From assembly GCA_963775335.1 (NCBI GenBank), contig CAVZIJ010000002.1, forward strand, positions 868,001-932,000: a stretch of 64,000 bases of DNA. Reading direction: 5' to 3'. A program made the position numbers and the translations under genes. The notes below the pieces were generated by a model, which saw only the letters and a program-made list of their open reading frames with translations, did not search any database and was not told the DNA's origin. Numbering within the stretch: position 1 is the stretch's first letter; each line of letters begins with the position of its first letter. The DNA is from CAVQCX01 sp963775335. Its GTDB lineage: Bacteria; Pseudomonadota; Gammaproteobacteria; Chromatiales; Chromatiaceae. Of the stretch, positions 20,660 to 29,635 are shown piece after piece.

Positions 20660-22841
20660 TGTCAGTCCGTCCGCGTATTAAGTGCCTGATCCAATCCATC
20701 GGACTCGGATTGGAAAGCTCCCCGCTGCGGATTTGTTCCAGAAGGCCCCGTGCATCCTTCAGTATCTTGCCGGCGTCCTTCGGAGCAATCGTCAGCAGCT
20801 GCTGAAGCGTTCGCTCGGCGAGACCGAGGTCACCCACGACGACCGCGGAATAGGCGTACTGATACAAGTCTTCCAGGGCTTCGCTCCTCACATAAGGATT
20901 GAGGGCTTGGCGAAATGCTGCGTACGCCTCATCGAAATGCTTCGTCAAATAGAAGCAAGATCCCATGCGGGCATAGACCACACGCCTGTATTCCGCTGGA
21001 GCGCCGTCGAGGGATCGGCGATAGTACGCAATCGCCTCATTGAACCTATTCATATTCTCGAGAACGTCGCCCAGCATGAAATTCGCGCTGGGGTCCAAGG
21101 GAAAGAGAGCGACAAGCCGCTTCGCGTACGGCTCGGCTTCTGCATAGCGTTTCTCCTTGAACAGCACGTACGTCAGCGCCAATAAAGTCCGACGCGATCG
21201 GCCGAATATACCGTCCGCCCGCTTCAGCTCCGCGAGCCGCTGGTCAGCGGTACCACTGCCCCCGAGCAGGTTGTACGGCGTCATCGCGGAAATGCGGTAG
21301 CGCTTCGCTATCTCCGGCACCAGATCCTTGTTGGCATACAGCACATAGCTGTCGTCGTAAAAAACGGGAACGAACTGGTCGAACCGCGACATCGCCGGCT
21401 CGAAGCTCCTGAGTGATAGAGCGACGGCGAAATAGCTCACCTTGTATCTAGCCAGCAGTTTCTCCATCGCCGCGGAGCTGATGTAGGGCGCCGCGGCCGC
21501 GAAGTTGAGGCTATTCATCCGCATATCGGAAAAGATCTTGATCTGTGGCGCCAGTACCCATTGGAGATAACCTCCTGGACTCGGGGAAGCGAACAGGTTG
21601 CCTTTGGCATTCACCTCCTTCAGAAAAGCCACGATGCCGACCGGCAAACCTTCGGTGTCGATGGGGTAATCGCTGTAATGGCTCCGCTTGGTGGCAAGCA
21701 GATGCAAAGGCGACAGCAGCAGGATACCGGCAACCGCCCAGACCATGAGCGTGCCGAGGGTGGCCCGCCGGCGCGGCTCCGAGGACGTCACCAGCGCGGC
21801 CCGGGCGACGATCGGTGCGGACAAGCACGCCCATTCCGAGATGAAGCGGGCAGCCTTTGCCAGCAGCAGCGCCCCCCCCACGGAGAGCAGAACGTGCGCG
21901 ATTCTGAGGCGGCGCTTAGCCCCGAGCAACAGGAACGAAAGGACGAGCGCCAGCGCCATGAGGGATATCGGCGTTATATCCTTGGGCGACAGGAAATCCA
22001 GCCTGACCCAGGAGAGCACAACCATGGGAACCTTGTGCATCTCTTGGATAAAGAGGCTGATATCAGGGACGATGTGCCAGGGAAGAGTGAGGACGTGGAA
22101 CCCCGTGGGGTTTGCCAACACAGCCGGAGCGCACAGTACCAAGCTCAGGGTGTAACGAGTCTTCAGGCGGGACATCAGTGGACCCTGCGCTGGACTGCCG
22201 AAAACGTACTCGATGAAATAGCTGCCACAGATCAACGCGGCGACGACCCATTCGACCGCGTGCAGATTGACCCACAGGACCGTCAGCACCGGCAGCCAGG
22301 ACACATAGCGTGGTCGCACTTCCAGAATGTAGAGAAAGGAGAGGATGAAGAAATACGAAAAGAGGTGCGGTCGGACCTGGTAGGAGCGCAGCTCGAGAAT
22401 AGCGAACAGGATGGCGAAGATACACAAGGACGGCACTCGTGCAGAGGCGTCCCGGGAGCGATGCGTGACGATGCGAAAGAGAAAGAACGTGGAGCCCAGA
22501 AAGAGCAACGCCCGGAGCCAGATCAGGCCATAATATCCGGTATATTTGTAGATTATCGCCAACAGGGGCTGAAACAGCCACCAGTTGGCGTCCAGGTTCA
22601 ACGGGGGGCTCACGAACGAGAAGTATGAGGAGTCCGGGTAATAGCCATGCTCCAGGAAGAAACGGCCATCGCTGAGGTGATACCACATATCGGTATCCCC
22701 AAGGATTATCGGGTAGGACAGCTGATAGATGAAACCGCCAAGGAGGATCAGCCCGGCATAGGCCTTGACGAGCGAATCCGAGCGCCAAAAGGCGTGCAGT
22801 CTGGCCCAGATGGAATTGATCATGTCAACATAAACGGACAT
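20649..22841 (-). CDS. Polytopic membrane protein with C-terminal TPR repeats (GT-C-like)
   Basis: About 730 residues. The first 430 hold around ten to twelve hydrophobic helices. After the first helix comes GDTDMWYHLSDGRFFLEHG, which fits the acidic first-loop motif of GT-C and PMT-type glycosyltransferases, followed by a D-S-S-Y-F pattern. A periplasmic-type region follows, then tetratricopeptide repeats from about 590 to 715 (KRYAEAEPYAKRLVALFPLD, FNEAIAYYRRSLDGAPAEY). Such proteins occur in surface-polysaccharide loci and may transfer or assemble lipid-linked sugars, but the reaction is unknown. The start at 22841 has AGGTCCAGG just upstream; an in-frame ATG at 22853 is the alternative. 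The GT2 gene overlaps its end. Confidence 0.75.
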   Translation of the reverse strand: MSVYVDMINSIWARLHAFWRSDSLVKAYAGLILLGGFIYQLSYPIILGDTDMWYHLSDGRFFLEHGYYPDSSYFSFVSPPLNLDANWWLFQPLLAIIYKYTGYYGLIWLRALLFLGSTFFLFRIVTHRSRDASARVPSLCIFAILFAILELRSYQVRPHLFSYFFILSFLYILEVRPRYVSWLPVLTVLWVNLHAVEWVVAALICGSYFIEYVFGSPAQGPLMSRLKTRYTLSLVLCAPAVLANPTGFHVLTLPWHIVPDISLFIQEMHKVPMVVLSWVRLDFLSPKDITPISLMALALVLSFLLLGAKRRLRIAHVLLSVGGALLLAKAARFISEWACLSAPIVARAALVTSSEPRRRATLGTLMVWAVAGILLLSPLHLLATKRSHYSDYPIDTEGLPVGIVAFLKEVNAKGNLFASPSPGGYLQWVLAPQIKIFSDMRMNSLNFAAAAPYISSAAMEKLLARYKVSYFAVALSLRSFEPAMSRFDQFVPVFYDDSYVLYANKDLVPEIAKRYRISAMTPYNLLGGSGTADQRLAELKRADGIFGRSRRTLLALTYVLFKEKRYAEAEPYAKRLVALFPLDPSANFMLGDVLENMNRFNEAIAYYRRSLDGAPAEYRRVVYARMGSCFYLTKHFDEAYAAFRQALNPYVRSEALEDLYQYAYSAVVVGDLGLAERTLQQLLTIAPKDAGKILKDARGLLEQIRSGELSNPSPMDWIRHLIRGRTDNVG

Positions 22842-22902
22842 CCTGGACCTCATCTCGCCCTGTCGCGCCCAAGTGGATATGCAACCTGCCGGCGGGCGGG
22901 GG

Positions 22903-23628
22903 TCAGCCTGCGGCCCCGCCTATGGGCTGTCCCGACTCCGGCTCGTCGCTCAGCAAGCTTCCGATCCGCTTCGCGATCTCTTTGGTTCCCAGGTTTTCGG
23001 GCTGAAGGGGAGGCCAGATCCGAAGGGACACCCTGCTGCGGACGAAGACGGCTCTGACAACCTTTCCGACGCCGCGGACGCCCCGGATCTTCGCCGCGAC
23101 GACAGGCGCACCCGAGCGTCTCGCTAGCAGCGCTGCTCCCGGCTTGATTCTGGCCGTGACGTCCGATGGCAAGTGGATGCGCCCGAAGGGAAACAGCGCC
23201 ACGACCTCTCCCTCGCGCAGGCTTTTCAGGGCGTGGCGCAGCGCCTTCTCGGGCTGACGCTCCCGATCGACGGGAATGCAGCCGACGCTGCCGGAACAGC
23301 CAGCGCAGACGCAAAGCGCTCGAACTGCTCTCGGGCGATGATGAATCGCAGGGGCCTCGGGCTCGCCGCAATGAGCAGCAGCGGATCCAGGCCCGATACA
23401 TGGTTCGCGACGACGATCGCCGGACCATCGTGCCGGCAGGGGGAGCCGTGCCGGAGACATACGATGGAACCAAAGGCAGAACAGCCTGTTGACGCCATCG
23501 AGGAAGTTGATCCAGGGGCTTCCCCAGTCGGTGAGGCTGACTATACGTACCACCCTGAGCAATGTGGACAGAAAAGCGAGGCCTACAGCGGCGAGGCCCG
23601 CAAGCAACAGAGCAGTGAGCGGCTCCAA
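22903..23628 (-). pseudogene. 1-acylglycerol-3-phosphate acyltransferase family gene, multiply frameshifted
   Basis: A PlsC-type acyltransferase read across three frames. The start region MEPLTALLLAGLAAVGLAFL (membrane anchor) and WINFLDGVNRLFCLWFHR are in one frame. IVVANHVSGLDPLLL (the NHx4D active site) and IIAREQFERF are in a second, LRLRWLFRQ in a third, and GCIPVDRERQPEKAL to the end back in the first. The shifts lie near 23458, 23318 and 23285. The later motif is FPFGRIH where most relatives have FPEGTR; a branch with FPFGxIH exists. The start is TTG at 23628, 20 bases after def, so it was coupled to def. As sequenced it cannot give an active enzyme. Confidence 0.78.
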
Positions 23629-23648
23629 GCACCGGGTCCCAGGCAGCC

Positions 23649-24188
23649 CTAATCACGCGGAGACGGCTTGTCCGGCGGCTCGCCGGACTGGTAGACCTTC
23701 CGCCGGAACAGGTCGCTGCGGCGACTGACCAGGCGGTCGATGAACAGCAGGCCGTCGAGGTGATCCGCCTCGTGCTGGATCGCACGCGCTTCGAAGCCGG
23801 AGGTCTCGATCTCGAAGGACTTCCCCCAAGGGTCATGGGCCCGCAGCTTGATGCGCTCGGCACGGATCACGTTGCCCGTATAGTCGGGGACGGACAGGCA
23901 GCCTTCGCGGCCGAGGTCCAGACCGTCCCACTCGGTGATCTCCGGATTCACCAGAATCAGATGACCGTGGTTGGGTGCCGGTTTGCGCGTCTGGGAGCAG
24001 TCGACAATGACGATGCGCTGCAGCCGACCCACCTGGGGGGCGGCGATACCCACGGCGGCAGGACCGGCCCGGCGCGTCTCCTCGAGATCGGCGATGAACG
24101 CCCGCAGCTCGTCATCGAAGGCCGTGACAGGCTCCGAAACCTGCTTTAGCCGCTCGTCGGGAACGGTCAGAATCTCCAACACAGCCAT
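23649..24188 (-). CDS. def: Peptide deformylase
   Basis: A 179-residue metalloenzyme that removes the formyl group from the N-terminal Met of new proteins. All three motifs are in order: VGIAAPQVG near 46-54 (the first Gly of GxGxAAxQ is Ala here), EGCLS with the metal-ligand Cys97, and QHEADH with His139, Glu140 and His143. Length is slightly above the usual 170. Many genomes carry several def paralogues, and this one is not beside fmt, so it may be a second copy. It sits in a leftward run with a gcvR-like gene six bases upstream and the acyltransferase downstream. Confidence 0.95.
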   Translation of the reverse strand: MAVLEILTVPDERLKQVSEPVTAFDDELRAFIADLEETRRAGPAAVGIAAPQVGRLQRIVIVDCSQTRKPAPNHGHLILVNPEITEWDGLDLGREGCLSVPDYTGNVIRAERIKLRAHDPWGKSFEIETSGFEARAIQHEADHLDGLLFIDRLVSRRSDLFRRKVYQSGEPPDKPSPRD

Positions 24189-24194
24189 CTGAGC

Positions 24195-24740
24195 TCAGCC
24201 GATCAGGGTCTCGATGGCAGAGATGCTGACCTCCACACCCTGACTCTTGAGCTCACTGACCGCGCGCTGCAGCTCCTCCACCGTTGCTTCGGCATAGCCC
24301 TCGATGTTCATGATGTAGACGGGTTTGCGCTCGGAGCCCGCCACATCGGAGTCGAGCTCGAGGATATTGAAGCCGGCGCGGGCCAGCGCGCCCGTCACCT
24401 GGGCCACGATCCCTGCTCGATCGGCCCCCGCGACGCGGACCCGGATGTTCGGGACCAGATGGCGGTGCAGGCCGCCAGAGATCGGGTCGATATGGATACG
24501 CAGTCCCATCTCGCGGGCTACGGGGGCGAGCAGGGACTGCACTTCGCCCTCTCCGGCGATCATCATCATGATGGTGAAGTTCGCCCCGAGGCGCACCATG
24601 GCGGCCTCTCCAAGGGTCCAACCCTGACCGAACAGCGCCTCGGTCACGCGCGCGACTATTCCCGGACGGTCCTCACCGACGAGCGTCAGCATCTTCCAGT
24701 CTGTCAAGGCTGTGCCTCCCGGGTTGCTGTCAACGGCCAT
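24195..24740 (-). CDS. ACT-domain protein, glycine cleavage repressor (GcvR)-like
   Basis: A 181-residue protein with two tandem ACT domains. The first begins LTLVGEDRPGIVARVTEALF (about 20-90) and the second VRVAGADRAGIVAQVTGALA (about 100-175), each with the G-x-D-R-x-G-I-V turn that binds small ligands, usually amino acids. No DNA-binding domain is present, as in GcvR, which acts by binding GcvA. The name rests on architecture only. The start at 24740 overlaps the pgeF stop by 11 bases; an ATG at 24692 just before LTLVG is the alternative. Confidence 0.82.
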   Translation of the reverse strand: MAVDSNPGGTALTDWKMLTLVGEDRPGIVARVTEALFGQGWTLGEAAMVRLGANFTIMMMIAGEGEVQSLLAPVAREMGLRIHIDPISGGLHRHLVPNIRVRVAGADRAGIVAQVTGALARAGFNILELDSDVAGSERKPVYIMNIEGYAEATVEELQRAVSELKSQGVEVSISAIETLIG

Positions 24741-25485
24741 CGCCTGCGTCCGGGTCGATCCAGATCAGGGACGCCATGCGCCCCGTGATCGAGTCGCGCC
24801 GGTACGAATAGAAGCGGGCCGGGTCGGATACTGTACACAAATCCCCACCCCCGATGAACCCGACGCCAAGCAGCTCCAGTCGGCGCCGGGCCAGGGCGAA
24901 GATGTCGGCGAGCCAGCGCCCCCGATGTGCGCGGAAGGCCTGCTCACACCAGGGATCGGTAGCGGCGAAAGCCCGCAACACATCGTCCCCGACCTCGAAG
25001 GCCTGCGGCCCTATGGCCGGTCCCATCCAGGCGAGCAGGTTCCCGGCAGGGTCCGGAAACCCGGCGACCGCGGCCTCGATCACGCCGGCCGCGAGACCAC
25101 GCCACCCGGCATGCACCGCGGCCACGCGACTGCCAGACCGGTCGCACAGCAGGACGGGCAGGCAATCCGCGGTCAGTACGGCGCAGACCGAGCCCGGGCC
25201 CGCCGCATAGGAGGCATCGCCTTCGCACTCCCTCGGCTGCACACCGATCCGGACCAGGGTGCAGCCGTGCACCTGAGTCAGCCAGGCGGGCTCCGACGGC
25301 AGACCGAGCCGTCGGGCGATCCATTGGCGATTGCGCAACACCGCCTGAGGGTCATCCCCGACGTGGAGCGCCAGATTCAGCGAGTCGTACGGCGCCCTGC
25401 TGACCCCACCCAGGCGGGTGGTGGACAACGCCCGCACGCAACGAGGCGCCGGCCAATCGGCATCGATCCATCGGTCCTCAGCCAT
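24730..25485 (-). CDS. pgeF: Peptidoglycan editing factor / polyphenol oxidase family (PgeF, YfiH)
   Basis: A 251-residue member of the multicopper-like YfiH family. It has the zinc and copper ligand motifs WLTQVHGC, LTADCLPVLLCD and VHAGWRGLA, followed by GPAIGPQAFEVGDDV near residue 180. In E. coli the protein removes miscoupled L-Ser from peptidoglycan precursors. The start at 25485 has AGGAAGG about 9 bases upstream and lies inside the end of rluD (8-base overlap), the common rluD-pgeF arrangement. A second ATG at 25491 is possible. Confidence 0.93.
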   Translation of the reverse strand: MAEDRWIDADWPAPRCVRALSTTRLGGVSRAPYDSLNLALHVGDDPQAVLRNRQWIARRLGLPSEPAWLTQVHGCTLVRIGVQPRECEGDASYAAGPGSVCAVLTADCLPVLLCDRSGSRVAAVHAGWRGLAAGVIEAAVAGFPDPAGNLLAWMGPAIGPQAFEVGDDVLRAFAATDPWCEQAFRAHRGRWLADIFALARRRLELLGVGFIGGGDLCTVSDPARFYSYRRDSITGRMASLIWIDPDAGDGR

Positions 25486-26441
25486 GACCATCCTTCCTGA
25501 GCACCGACAGAAGACACCGGAAATCGTCCGGCGGCGCGCCCTCCCATTCCATCCACTGCCCGGTCGTCGGGTGCGCCAACCCGAGCCGCACGGCGTGCAG
25601 GGCCTGCCGACGGAAGCCCCGCACCGCCTCCAAGACGGTGGGAGATGCGCCGGCGGGGCTGCGCGGCCGCCCGCCATACACCGGGTCACCGAGCAGCGGA
25701 AATCCCGCACGGGCCAGATGGACGCGAATCTGATGTGTCCTGCCGGTCTCGAGCCTGACCCCGAGCAGTGCGTAACCCCGAAAGCGCTCGAGCACTCGGT
25801 AATGGGTCAAGGCGGGCTTGCCCGAGTCCACAACCGCCATGCGCTTGCGATCCACTGGATGACGGCCGATGGGGGCATCCACCGTGCCGCCAGCGGTCGG
25901 GACCCCAAGAACCAGCGCACGATACTCCCTTTTCACCTCCCGGGCCTGCAGCTGCTCCACCAAGGCCTTGTGGGCCGCCAGGGTGCGTGCCACCACCAGC
26001 AGGCCGCTGGTGTCCTTGTCCAGCCGGTGCACGATTCCGGCGCGCGGCAGGGCGGCGAGGCGGGCATCATGGTAGAGCAGCGCATTCTGCAGGGTGCCGT
26101 GCGGATTGCCCGCGGCGGGGTGGACCACCAGAACCGGCCGGCTTGGCGATCACCAGGATCGCACCGTCCTCGAACACCACGTCCAGCGGGATCTGCTGGG
26201 GCAGATTCTCGACGCGCTCTTCGAGGGAGCCTTCCAGACGAACCCACTCCCCCCCGGAAAGCCGGTCGCGAGGCCTGCAGGGCCGGCCGTCCACATGGAC
26301 CCGGCCCTCCCGGACCCATTCCTGCAGCCGGGTGCGAGAGAACTGCCCAAACAGCTGCGCGAGCGCCTGGTCCAGGCGCTTTCCCGCGAGCTCGGGCGGA
26401 ACGACGGCGGAAAGCTCGAGATCTCTCTGCTGATGGGACAT
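25478..26441 (-). pseudogene. rluD: Ribosomal large-subunit pseudouridine synthase RluD, one frameshift
   Basis: RluD makes pseudouridines in helix 69 of 23S rRNA. The N-terminal S4 domain (GKRLDQALAQLF, RVHVDGRP) and the segment AILVIAKPAG are in one frame. LVVHPAAGNPHGTLQNALLYH, the catalytic HRLDKDTSGLL and TGRTHQIRVHL are in another. The junction is a single extra base near 26132-26133 (plus strand AA). Removing it reads KPAGLVVHPAAGN, a perfect family match over about 320 residues. Because RluD is nearly universal and important for ribosome assembly, a consensus error is a serious alternative to true inactivation. It is divergent from bamD, as in many gammaproteobacteria. Confidence 0.85.
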
Positions 26442-26555
26442 GTCTCGGGAACGACCTATAGCCTCCGAGCATCGGGGTGGCCGGCCCAACCCATGGCGAC
26501 GCCGCTCTCTTGGGTTATACTGGGGCGCTTCCGAACCATCGTCGACCCGAGCGCC

Positions 26556-27374
26556 ATGGTCAAGCTCAGAATTCTCAGCGTGCTGATCCTCTCAACGGCC
26601 CTGTCCGCCTGCAGCTTCTTCGGCAAGGATGAGGACAAGACCCGCGACTGGTCCGCCAACAAACTGTACTCGGAGGCCTCGGCCGCCCTGCAGGAGGACG
26701 ACTACGAGACGGCCATCAAGTACTACGAGAAGCTCGAGGCACGCTACCCGTTCGGCCGTTACGCGCAGCAGGCCGAGCTGGATGTCGCCTATGCCTACTA
26801 CAAGTCGGGAGAGCCCGAGTCGGCGATCGCGGCCCTGAACCGATTCATCCAGCTGAACCCGACCAGCCGGTTCCTGGCCTACGCCTATTACATGAAAGGG
26901 ATGGTCAACTTCAATCGGAACCTGGACTTCATCTCCCGCTTCCTCCCCACGGACACCTCTCAGCGCGACCCCGGGGCCACCGTGGACGCGTTGAACGACT
27001 TCGGCGAGGTCGTGAAACAGTTTCCCAACAGCGAGTACGCGCCCGACGCCGCTCAGCGCATGGTGTACCTGCATAACAACCTGGCCAGGCACGAGATCAA
27101 TGCGGCGCGCTACTACATGAAGCGGGGCGCCTATGTCGCAGCGGTCAACCGGGCGAAGTACGTGATCGAGAAATACCAGCGGACTCCCTCGGCAAAAGAC
27201 GCCTTGGAGATCATGGCAGAGGCCTACGAGAAGCTTGGCATGCCGCAGCTCGCCGATGACGCGAAGCGGGTGCTGGCCATGAACGAAAAGGCCGGCAATT
27301 TCGTCATCCTGCCGGAGCAGAAGCGCTCCCTACTCGGCAAGGCATGGAACGCCGTGGGACTCGACAGGAACTAA
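26556..27374 (+). CDS. bamD: Outer membrane protein assembly factor BamD
   Basis: A 272-residue lipoprotein of the BAM complex that inserts beta-barrel proteins into the outer membrane. The signal peptide ends in the lipobox LSAC, with the lipidated Cys at residue 19. Five TPR-like repeats follow, for example DDYETAIKYYEKLEARYPFG and YYKSGEPESAIAALNRFI, then VAAVNRAKYVIEKYQRTP. Length is a little above E. coli BamD (245). The ATG at 26556 is the one that gives the signal peptide directly. A TATACT box lies about 35 bases upstream but without a clear -35. Convergent with glnB. Confidence 0.95.
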   Translation: MVKLRILSVLILSTALSACSFFGKDEDKTRDWSANKLYSEASAALQEDDYETAIKYYEKLEARYPFGRYAQQAELDVAYAYYKSGEPESAIAALNRFIQLNPTSRFLAYAYYMKGMVNFNRNLDFISRFLPTDTSQRDPGATVDALNDFGEVVKQFPNSEYAPDAAQRMVYLHNNLARHEINAARYYMKRGAYVAAVNRAKYVIEKYQRTPSAKDALEIMAEAYEKLGMPQLADDAKRVLAMNEKAGNFVILPEQKRSLLGKAWNAVGLDRN

Positions 27375-27438
27375 ACCCTAGCCCATGCGCTGTCAGGTAG
27401 CGGCTTCCCCATGCGCCAGGGGCAGTCGGAACGCCGAC

Positions 27439-27777
27439 TCAGACGGCGGCCTCATTCTCCTCGCCGGTTCGGATCCGGATCACCCGCTCCACGTCGGTGA
27501 CAAAGATCTTTCCGTCCCCGATCTTGCCGGTGTGCGCCGCCCCGGTAATCGCCTCGATGCAGGCCTCCAGCTTGTCGTCGTTGACGACGATCTCGATCTT
27601 CACCTTCGGCAGGAAGTCCACGACGTACTCGGCTCCGCGGTATAGCTCGGTGTGGCCTTTCTGGCGCCCGAAGCCCTTGACCTCGGCAACGGTCATGCCC
27701 GTAATTCCAACGGCTGAGAGCGCTTCGCGGACGTCGTCCAGCTTGAAAGGCTTGATGATAGCGTCGACCTTCTTCAT
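27439..27777 (-). CDS. glnB: Nitrogen regulatory protein P-II
   Basis: A 112-residue trimeric signal protein that senses 2-oxoglutarate, ATP/ADP and glutamine through uridylylation, and controls NtrB and glutamine synthetase adenylylation. The T-loop GHTELYRGAEY has the modified Tyr at position 51. The B- and C-loop segments TGKIGDGKIFV and VIRIRTGE are intact. It is encoded alone, without amtB, and convergent with bamD, so GlnB is a little more likely than GlnK. A TACAAT box at 27820-27825 (minus strand) could be the -10 of its promoter. The 27778-27963 gap shows nothing else. Confidence 0.95.
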   Translation of the reverse strand: MKKVDAIIKPFKLDDVREALSAVGITGMTVAEVKGFGRQKGHTELYRGAEYVVDFLPKVKIEIVVNDDKLEACIEAITGAAHTGKIGDGKIFVTDVERVIRIRTGEENEAAV

Positions 27778-27963
27778 GCCTGCTGATCTCCCCTGGGATT
27801 CGCGCCGCTCAGGTACGTTATTGTAACAGTCGCTGTATGCGCCGCGTAGGGGCGGCGCCCGGTGCGACGCGTCATTCTACCCGGATTCCGGGGTCGGCAA
27901 CCGAAGCCGGGCATGCCGGGGCATCGAGGCGATAAGGCACCCAGGAGCCCCGGGGCACGAACG

Positions 27964-29574
27964 CTAGAAGCCACTGGTGAGCGGATAGCGCCGGTCGCGC
28001 CCGAACGCCCGGCGCGTGATCTTGATCCCCGGCGGGGCCTGGCGCCGCTTGTACTCGTTGCGGTCCACCATCCGCGCAATGCGCTTGGCGATCGCCTCGT
28101 CAAACCCCTCGGCGACGATGTCGGCCACACTGCGGTCCTGCTCGACGTAGCGCAAGAGAATCGCGTCCAGGACCTCGTACGGGGGCAGGCTGTCGGTGTC
28201 CCGCTGGTCCGGTGCGAGCTCCGCCGACGGTGGGCGCTCGATGATCCGTCGGGGGATGATCTCGCCAGCGCGGTTGAGATATTCGGCCAGGCGATAAACC
28301 AGCGTCTTGTAGAGATCGCGAATCGGCGCGAAGCCCCCGGCCATGTCGCCGTAGAGCGTGGCATAGCCCACCGACATCTCGCTCTTGTTTCCGGTGGTCA
28401 ACAAGATCTTGCCCTTCTTGTTGCTGATCGCCATCAGCACGATCCCGCGACAGCGCGCCTGGATGTTCTCCTCGGTTACGTCCTTGGGCATCCCGGCAAA
28501 CTCCGTGCTGAGCATCTCGAGAAAGGCCCGGAAAGCCGGCTCGATGGGCACCGAGCTGCAGCGCACACCGAGGTTTCGGGCCAGCTCGGCGGCATCTGCA
28601 TTGCTCATGTCGGCCGTGTAGCGCGAGGGCATCATCACCGCCTCGACCTGCTCAGCGCCCAGTGCGTCCACCGCCAGAGCCAGGGTCACGGCCGAATCGA
28701 TCCCGCCCGACAGGCCCAGCACGGCACCGTGGAAGCCATTCTTCTGGACATAGTCGCGTATTCCCAGGACGAGGGCCCGATGGACGCACTCCACCTCCGA
28801 GGGATAGGCGGTGATCGGCCCTGGCAGCGGGCGGGGAACGCCCTCGGCCTCGATCTCTACGACCGTCTTCTCGGGCGCAAAGAAGCCGAGCCGCTGGGTA
28901 AGCACACCCCCGGCATCGACGACGAAAGAGCCGCCGTCGAACACCAGCTCGTCCTGCCCACCGACCAGGTTCAAATAGACGATGGGAATACCCACCTCGC
29001 GGGCACGAGCGCCCACGAGCTGCTCGCGCTCCGGGGCCTTGCCGGTGTGAAAGGGCGAGGCGTTGAGGTTGAGCAACAGCCGGGCACCCGCAGCGGCCGC
29101 GCGCCCGGCCGGCGCCGAGAACCAGATATCCTCGCAGATGGTGATGCCCACCGGGAGACCCGCCAGATCGAATACGCAAGGCGCGGTGCCGGCCTCGAAG
29201 TAGCGCTTCTCGTCGAACACGCTGTAGTTGGGCAGCAAGGCCTTGTAGTACTCGGCGATGATCCTTCCGTCGCGGATCACCCCGGCGGCGTTGTAAAGCT
29301 TGCCGTCCCGCACTCGCGGATAACCCAGAATCAGATCGATCCCGCGGACCTGCGAGCAAAGCCTTTCCAGCGCCCGCTCGACTCGCCGGACGAGCTCCGC
29401 GCGCAGCAGCAGGTCCTCGGGTGGGTAGCCCGTGAGGGTCAGCTCCGGAAACAGGATGGCCTGTGCCTGCGGCTCCCCGAGCGCCCGCTCGGCACAACGG
29501 CGGACGCGCTCGGCGTTGCCGTCGATGTCCCCCACCAGCAGATCGATCTGGGCGAGGGCGATGCGCAGCCTCAT
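27964..29574 (-). CDS. nadE: Glutamine-dependent NAD+ synthetase
   Basis: A 536-residue bifunctional enzyme that converts deamido-NAD to NAD using glutamine nitrogen. The N-terminal nitrilase domain (1-260) holds the catalytic triad in FPELTLTGYPPEDLL (Glu), KALLPNYSVFDE (Lys) and ITICEDIWF (Cys). The C-terminal synthetase domain has the pyrophosphate loop LGLSGGIDSAVTLALA, then LLTTGNKSEMSVGY and GGFAPIRDLYKT. The ATG at 29574 opens directly on the nitrilase fold. It lies downstream of sucCD on the same strand, about 60 bases after sucD, so co-transcription is likely. Confidence 0.95.
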   Translation of the reverse strand: MRLRIALAQIDLLVGDIDGNAERVRRCAERALGEPQAQAILFPELTLTGYPPEDLLLRAELVRRVERALERLCSQVRGIDLILGYPRVRDGKLYNAAGVIRDGRIIAEYYKALLPNYSVFDEKRYFEAGTAPCVFDLAGLPVGITICEDIWFSAPAGRAAAAGARLLLNLNASPFHTGKAPEREQLVGARAREVGIPIVYLNLVGGQDELVFDGGSFVVDAGGVLTQRLGFFAPEKTVVEIEAEGVPRPLPGPITAYPSEVECVHRALVLGIRDYVQKNGFHGAVLGLSGGIDSAVTLALAVDALGAEQVEAVMMPSRYTADMSNADAAELARNLGVRCSSVPIEPAFRAFLEMLSTEFAGMPKDVTEENIQARCRGIVLMAISNKKGKILLTTGNKSEMSVGYATLYGDMAGGFAPIRDLYKTLVYRLAEYLNRAGEIIPRRIIERPPSAELAPDQRDTDSLPPYEVLDAILLRYVEQDRSVADIVAEGFDEAIAKRIARMVDRNEYKRRQAPPGIKITRRAFGRDRRYPLTSGF

Positions 29575-29635
29575 GCTCCGAGGGTCCCCGATGGACCGTG
29601 GCGGCTGTTTCCGACAGCCCAGTCGCCCCGAGCGC

